From: Planctomycetia bacterium
Lineage (GTDB): Bacteria > Planctomycetota > Planctomycetia > Pirellulales > UBA1268
Assembly (NCBI GenBank): GCA_009919445.1
Contig: RGBY01000155.1
Coordinates: 1 to 6,090 of the forward strand
Direction of reading: 5' to 3'
DNA: 6,090 bases
Below the pieces are notes generated by a model. That model saw nothing but the letters and a program-made list of their open reading frames with translations, ran no database searches and was not told where the DNA came from. This document shows, in pieces, positions 6,058 to 6,090 of the stretch. How positions within the stretch are numbered: the first letter of the stretch is position 1; each line of letters opens with the position of its first letter. The position numbers and the translations under genes are program-made.

Positions 6058-6069
6058 GAGCATTTCCGC
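6058..6069 (-). promoter_or_regulatory. Ribosome binding site deciding the pxpBC start
   Basis: On the minus strand GCGGAA (6069-6064) precedes three clustered in-frame ATGs at 6063, 6057 and 6051. The GGA core is seven bases from the ATG at 6057, the best spacing; it abuts 6063 and is 13 bases from 6051. This is a modest match and one of the few recognisable Shine-Dalgarno sequences in the window. Confidence 0.45.
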
Positions 6070-6090
6070 ACTGCCGCACAGGCTTTTTTC
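6070..6090. other. Window edge upstream of pxpBC, with a six-T run
   Basis: The last bases carry a run of six T (6084-6089) on the plus strand, preceded by a poor three-pair stem (GCC/GGC around GCACA). Too little sequence remains to decide whether this is the tail of a plus-strand terminator or an A-rich leader of the leftward operon. No promoter can be called because the sequence ends here. Confidence 0.2.

Overview
The window is a GC-rich, gene-dense piece of bacterial chromosome with no rRNA, tRNA, CRISPR or mobile element that I can see. It holds one rightward gene fragment and five leftward genes. The gene families (PF12831-type FAD oxidoreductase, compact ABC1/UbiB-like kinase, LamB/YcsF protein next to a fused KipI-KipA protein) and the weak Shine-Dalgarno signals would fit Planctomycetota or a related group. 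That assignment is an inference from gene style, not from a marker gene.

Layout, left to right: (1) 1-1260, plus strand, the C-terminal part of an FAD-dependent oxidoreductase whose N-terminal Rossmann segment lies outside the window. (2) 1303-2788, minus strand, an ABC1/AarF/UbiB-type atypical kinase followed by a small uncharacterised protein that overlaps its end; this pair is convergent with the oxidoreductase across a 42-base gap. (3) 2789-3013, a 225-base intergenic stretch with three inverted repeats. Two are strong hairpins capped by GCAA when read on the minus strand. (4) 3014-6063, minus strand, a tight cluster: fused 5-oxoprolinase subunits B and C (pxpB-pxpC), then pxpA overlapping it by ATGA, then a six-helix membrane protein of unknown function 24 bases downstream.

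How the genes work together: PxpA plus PxpB/PxpC form the bacterial ATP-dependent 5-oxoprolinase, which opens 5-oxo-L-proline (pyroglutamate), a spontaneous damage product of glutamine and glutamate, to give L-glutamate. The membrane protein appended to that operon is the least explained gene and could be a transporter or accessory protein of the pathway, though nothing in its sequence proves this. The kinase is a member of the family involved in isoprenoid-quinone and lipid biology, and its small overlapping partner is a candidate co-translated accessory protein.

Most of the window is ordinary metabolism. The points most worth a second look are the unknown membrane protein, the small partner of the kinase, the altered signature residues in PxpA, and the pair of GNRA-capped hairpins after the oxoprolinase operon. 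I found no convincing evidence of a novel defence, mobile or RNA-guided system.
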